Assembly (NCBI GenBank): GCA_020061465.1
Contig: JAGUYG010000020.1
Coordinates: 62,001-126,000, forward strand
Direction: 5' to 3'
Origin: Ignavibacteriales bacterium
GTDB taxonomy: Bacteria > Bacteroidota > Ignavibacteria > Ignavibacteriales > Ignavibacteriaceae
Length of the DNA stretch: 64,000 nucleotides
The notes under the pieces were generated by a model. That model saw nothing but the letters and a program-made list of their open reading frames with translations. It ran no database searches and was not told where the DNA came from. The translations under genes and the position numbers were made by a program. This document shows positions 63,081-64,000 of this stretch, piece after piece (within the stretch, counting starts at the first letter, position 1; every line of letters starts with the position of its first letter).

Positions 63081-64000
63081 ATGGACTTTAAGAATAATAT
63101 TTTAGAAACTATTGGCAATACTCCATTAATAAAATTGAATAAGATCAATAGAGGCTTGAAACCTCAGATATTTGCAAAACTTGAGTCTTTCAATCCCGGA
63201 GGAAGCGTAAAAGACCGAATCGGTATTTCAATGCTGGAAGATGCAGAACAAAAAGGAATGATTAAGCCCGGCGGGACCGTGGTTGAAGCAACAAGCGGAA
63301 ATACAGGAATCGGACTTGCATTAGCGTGTGCAGTAAAAGGTTATAAATCCATTTTTGTTGTAACAGATAAAGTAAGCTCTGAAAAAATAAACTATCTAAA
63401 AGCATTAGGCGGTGATGTAATAGTGGTGCCGAATGCTGTGGGACATGATCATCCTGATTATTATATCAACGTTGCAAGAAGAATCAAGAAAGAAACTCTC
63501 AATTCAATATTTATGTACCAATATTCAAATCCTGCCAATCCAGAGATTCACTATAAAACTACAGGACCGGAAATCTGGCAGCAAACAGACGGAAAGATCA
63601 CTCATTTCGTTTCAGGAATAGGCACGGGCGGCACTATCAGCGGAATCGGAAGATATCTTAAAGAAATGAATCCGGCAGTTCAAATTATCGGTGCCGATCC
63701 GTATGGATCAATCTTTAAAGCATATAAAGAATTGGGCGAAGTAACTAGCGGACAGCCGTATTTAGTGGAAGGTATCGGACAGGATTGTCTTCCTGAAAAC
63801 GTTCATTTTAAGTATATTGATAGAGTAATTAATGTATCTGATATGGATTCTTTCCATTATGCCCGACTTCTTTCAAAAGAAGAGGGAATATTTTGCGGCG
63901 GCAGCACAGGAACGATTCTTTACTGTGCAATTGAAATCGCAAAAGAGTTAGATGAAAATGCCGTGATTGTTTTTATTGTAAGCGATACCGGCGAAAGGTA
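63081..64000 (+). CDS. PLP-dependent cystathionine beta-synthase-like enzyme (cut by window end)
   Basis: The frame opens at ATG 63081 after a GGGAGGAA ribosome site and runs to the window end with no stop, at least 306 codons. It is a fold-type II PLP enzyme: GGSVKDR with the cofactor Lys44, [10 protein letters not shown] at residues 71-80, and [12 protein letters not shown]. The segments [25 protein letters not shown] and [13 protein letters not shown] followed by CGGSTGT are closer to cystathionine beta-synthase than to CysK, so cystathionine synthesis from homocysteine and serine is favoured over cysteine synthesis. A C-terminal CBS domain, if any, lies outside the window. Confidence 0.9.
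   Translation, partial: MDFKNNILETIGNTPLIKLNKINRGLKPQIFAKLESFNPGGSVKDRIGISMLEDAEQKGMIKPGGTVVEATSGNTGIGLALACAVKGYKSIFVVTDKVSSEKINYLKALGGDVIVVPNAVGHDHPDYYINVARRIKKETLNSIFMYQYSNPANPEIHYKTTGPEIWQQTDGKITHFVSGIGTGGTISGIGRYLKEMNPAVQIIGADPYGSIFKAYKELGEVTSGQPYLVEGIGQDCLPENVHFKYIDRVINVSDMDSFHYARLLSKEEGIFCGGSTGTILYCAIEIAKELDENAVIVFIVSDTGER

Noticed and set aside
63433-63621. Plus-strand 62-codon open frame near the right end
   Set aside because: It is an alternate frame inside the cystathionine beta-synthase-like gene, whose real frame is open to the window end.

Overview
The window looks like a chromosomal segment from a Gram-negative member of the Bacteroidota/Chlorobiota group, most likely class Ignavibacteria. 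The evidence is AT-rich DNA; at least five secreted proteins ending in the NYPNPFNP-type C-terminal sorting domain of the type IX secretion system (T9SS); two PorV/PorQ-family outer-membrane proteins; large TonB-dependent receptors with carboxypeptidase-like N-terminal domains; a bacillithiol gene (bshB1); and candidate promoters of the TTG-N19-20-TAnnTTT(G/T) type. I see no rRNA, tRNA or CRISPR array.

Layout. 1-6.5 kb: the tail of a degenerate CHAT-domain protein, a lipoprotein/TonB-receptor pair, a TatD-radical SAM fusion and prmA. 6.5-14 kb, mostly minus strand: a T9SS-exported TIM-barrel-like protein, an exported amidohydrolase, bshB1 (plus), a LolA-like protein and a slipin/NfeD pair. 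14.8-25.9 kb, all plus: a sugar-catabolism cluster with a PIG-L deacetylase, MFS sugar transporter, ROK kinase, TatA, DUF1080 lipoprotein, a Tat-exported sugar isomerase-like protein, DoxX and three Tat-exported Gfo/Idh/MocA oxidoreductases. The Tat pore subunit sits beside its probable substrates, which suggests 3-keto-sugar chemistry outside the cytoplasm.

26.2-35.1 kb: a five-gene surface locus (TonB receptor, large surface protein, PorV-like protein, TIG/beta-propeller lipoprotein, T9SS beta-propeller protein) between a candidate promoter and a clear terminator. 35.5-52.2 kb: an apparent 16.7-kb operon of eleven genes holding a discoidin-like T9SS protein, a PorV-like protein, a 1001-aa outer-membrane protein, a 1050-aa TPR protein, ExbB, ExbD, an inner-membrane DUF4159 protein anchored like TonB, an outer-membrane DUF4159 lipoprotein, a DUF5683 protein, a small lipoprotein and a 908-aa T9SS protein. 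A second 923-aa paralogue follows. This proton-driven envelope module with a DUF4159 protein predicted at each membrane is one of the two best candidates for an undescribed system.

55.4-58.3 kb: the other candidate. Two minus-strand ORFs interrupt the plus-strand region. Each is followed within about 15 nt of its stop by an attC-like recombination site, with no integrase in view, as in clusters of integron cassettes lacking an integrase. One encodes an AbiTii-like/helix-hairpin-helix protein and the other a protein with a HEPN-type RX4H motif, so both are plausible phage-defence cassettes. 58.9-64 kb: a T9SS glycosyl-hydrolase-10-like protein, then housekeeping def, fmt and a cystathionine beta-synthase-like gene cut by the window end.

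Short palindromic and heptamer repeats recur in the intergenic spaces. All functional names are family-level readings made by eye; no database search was run.
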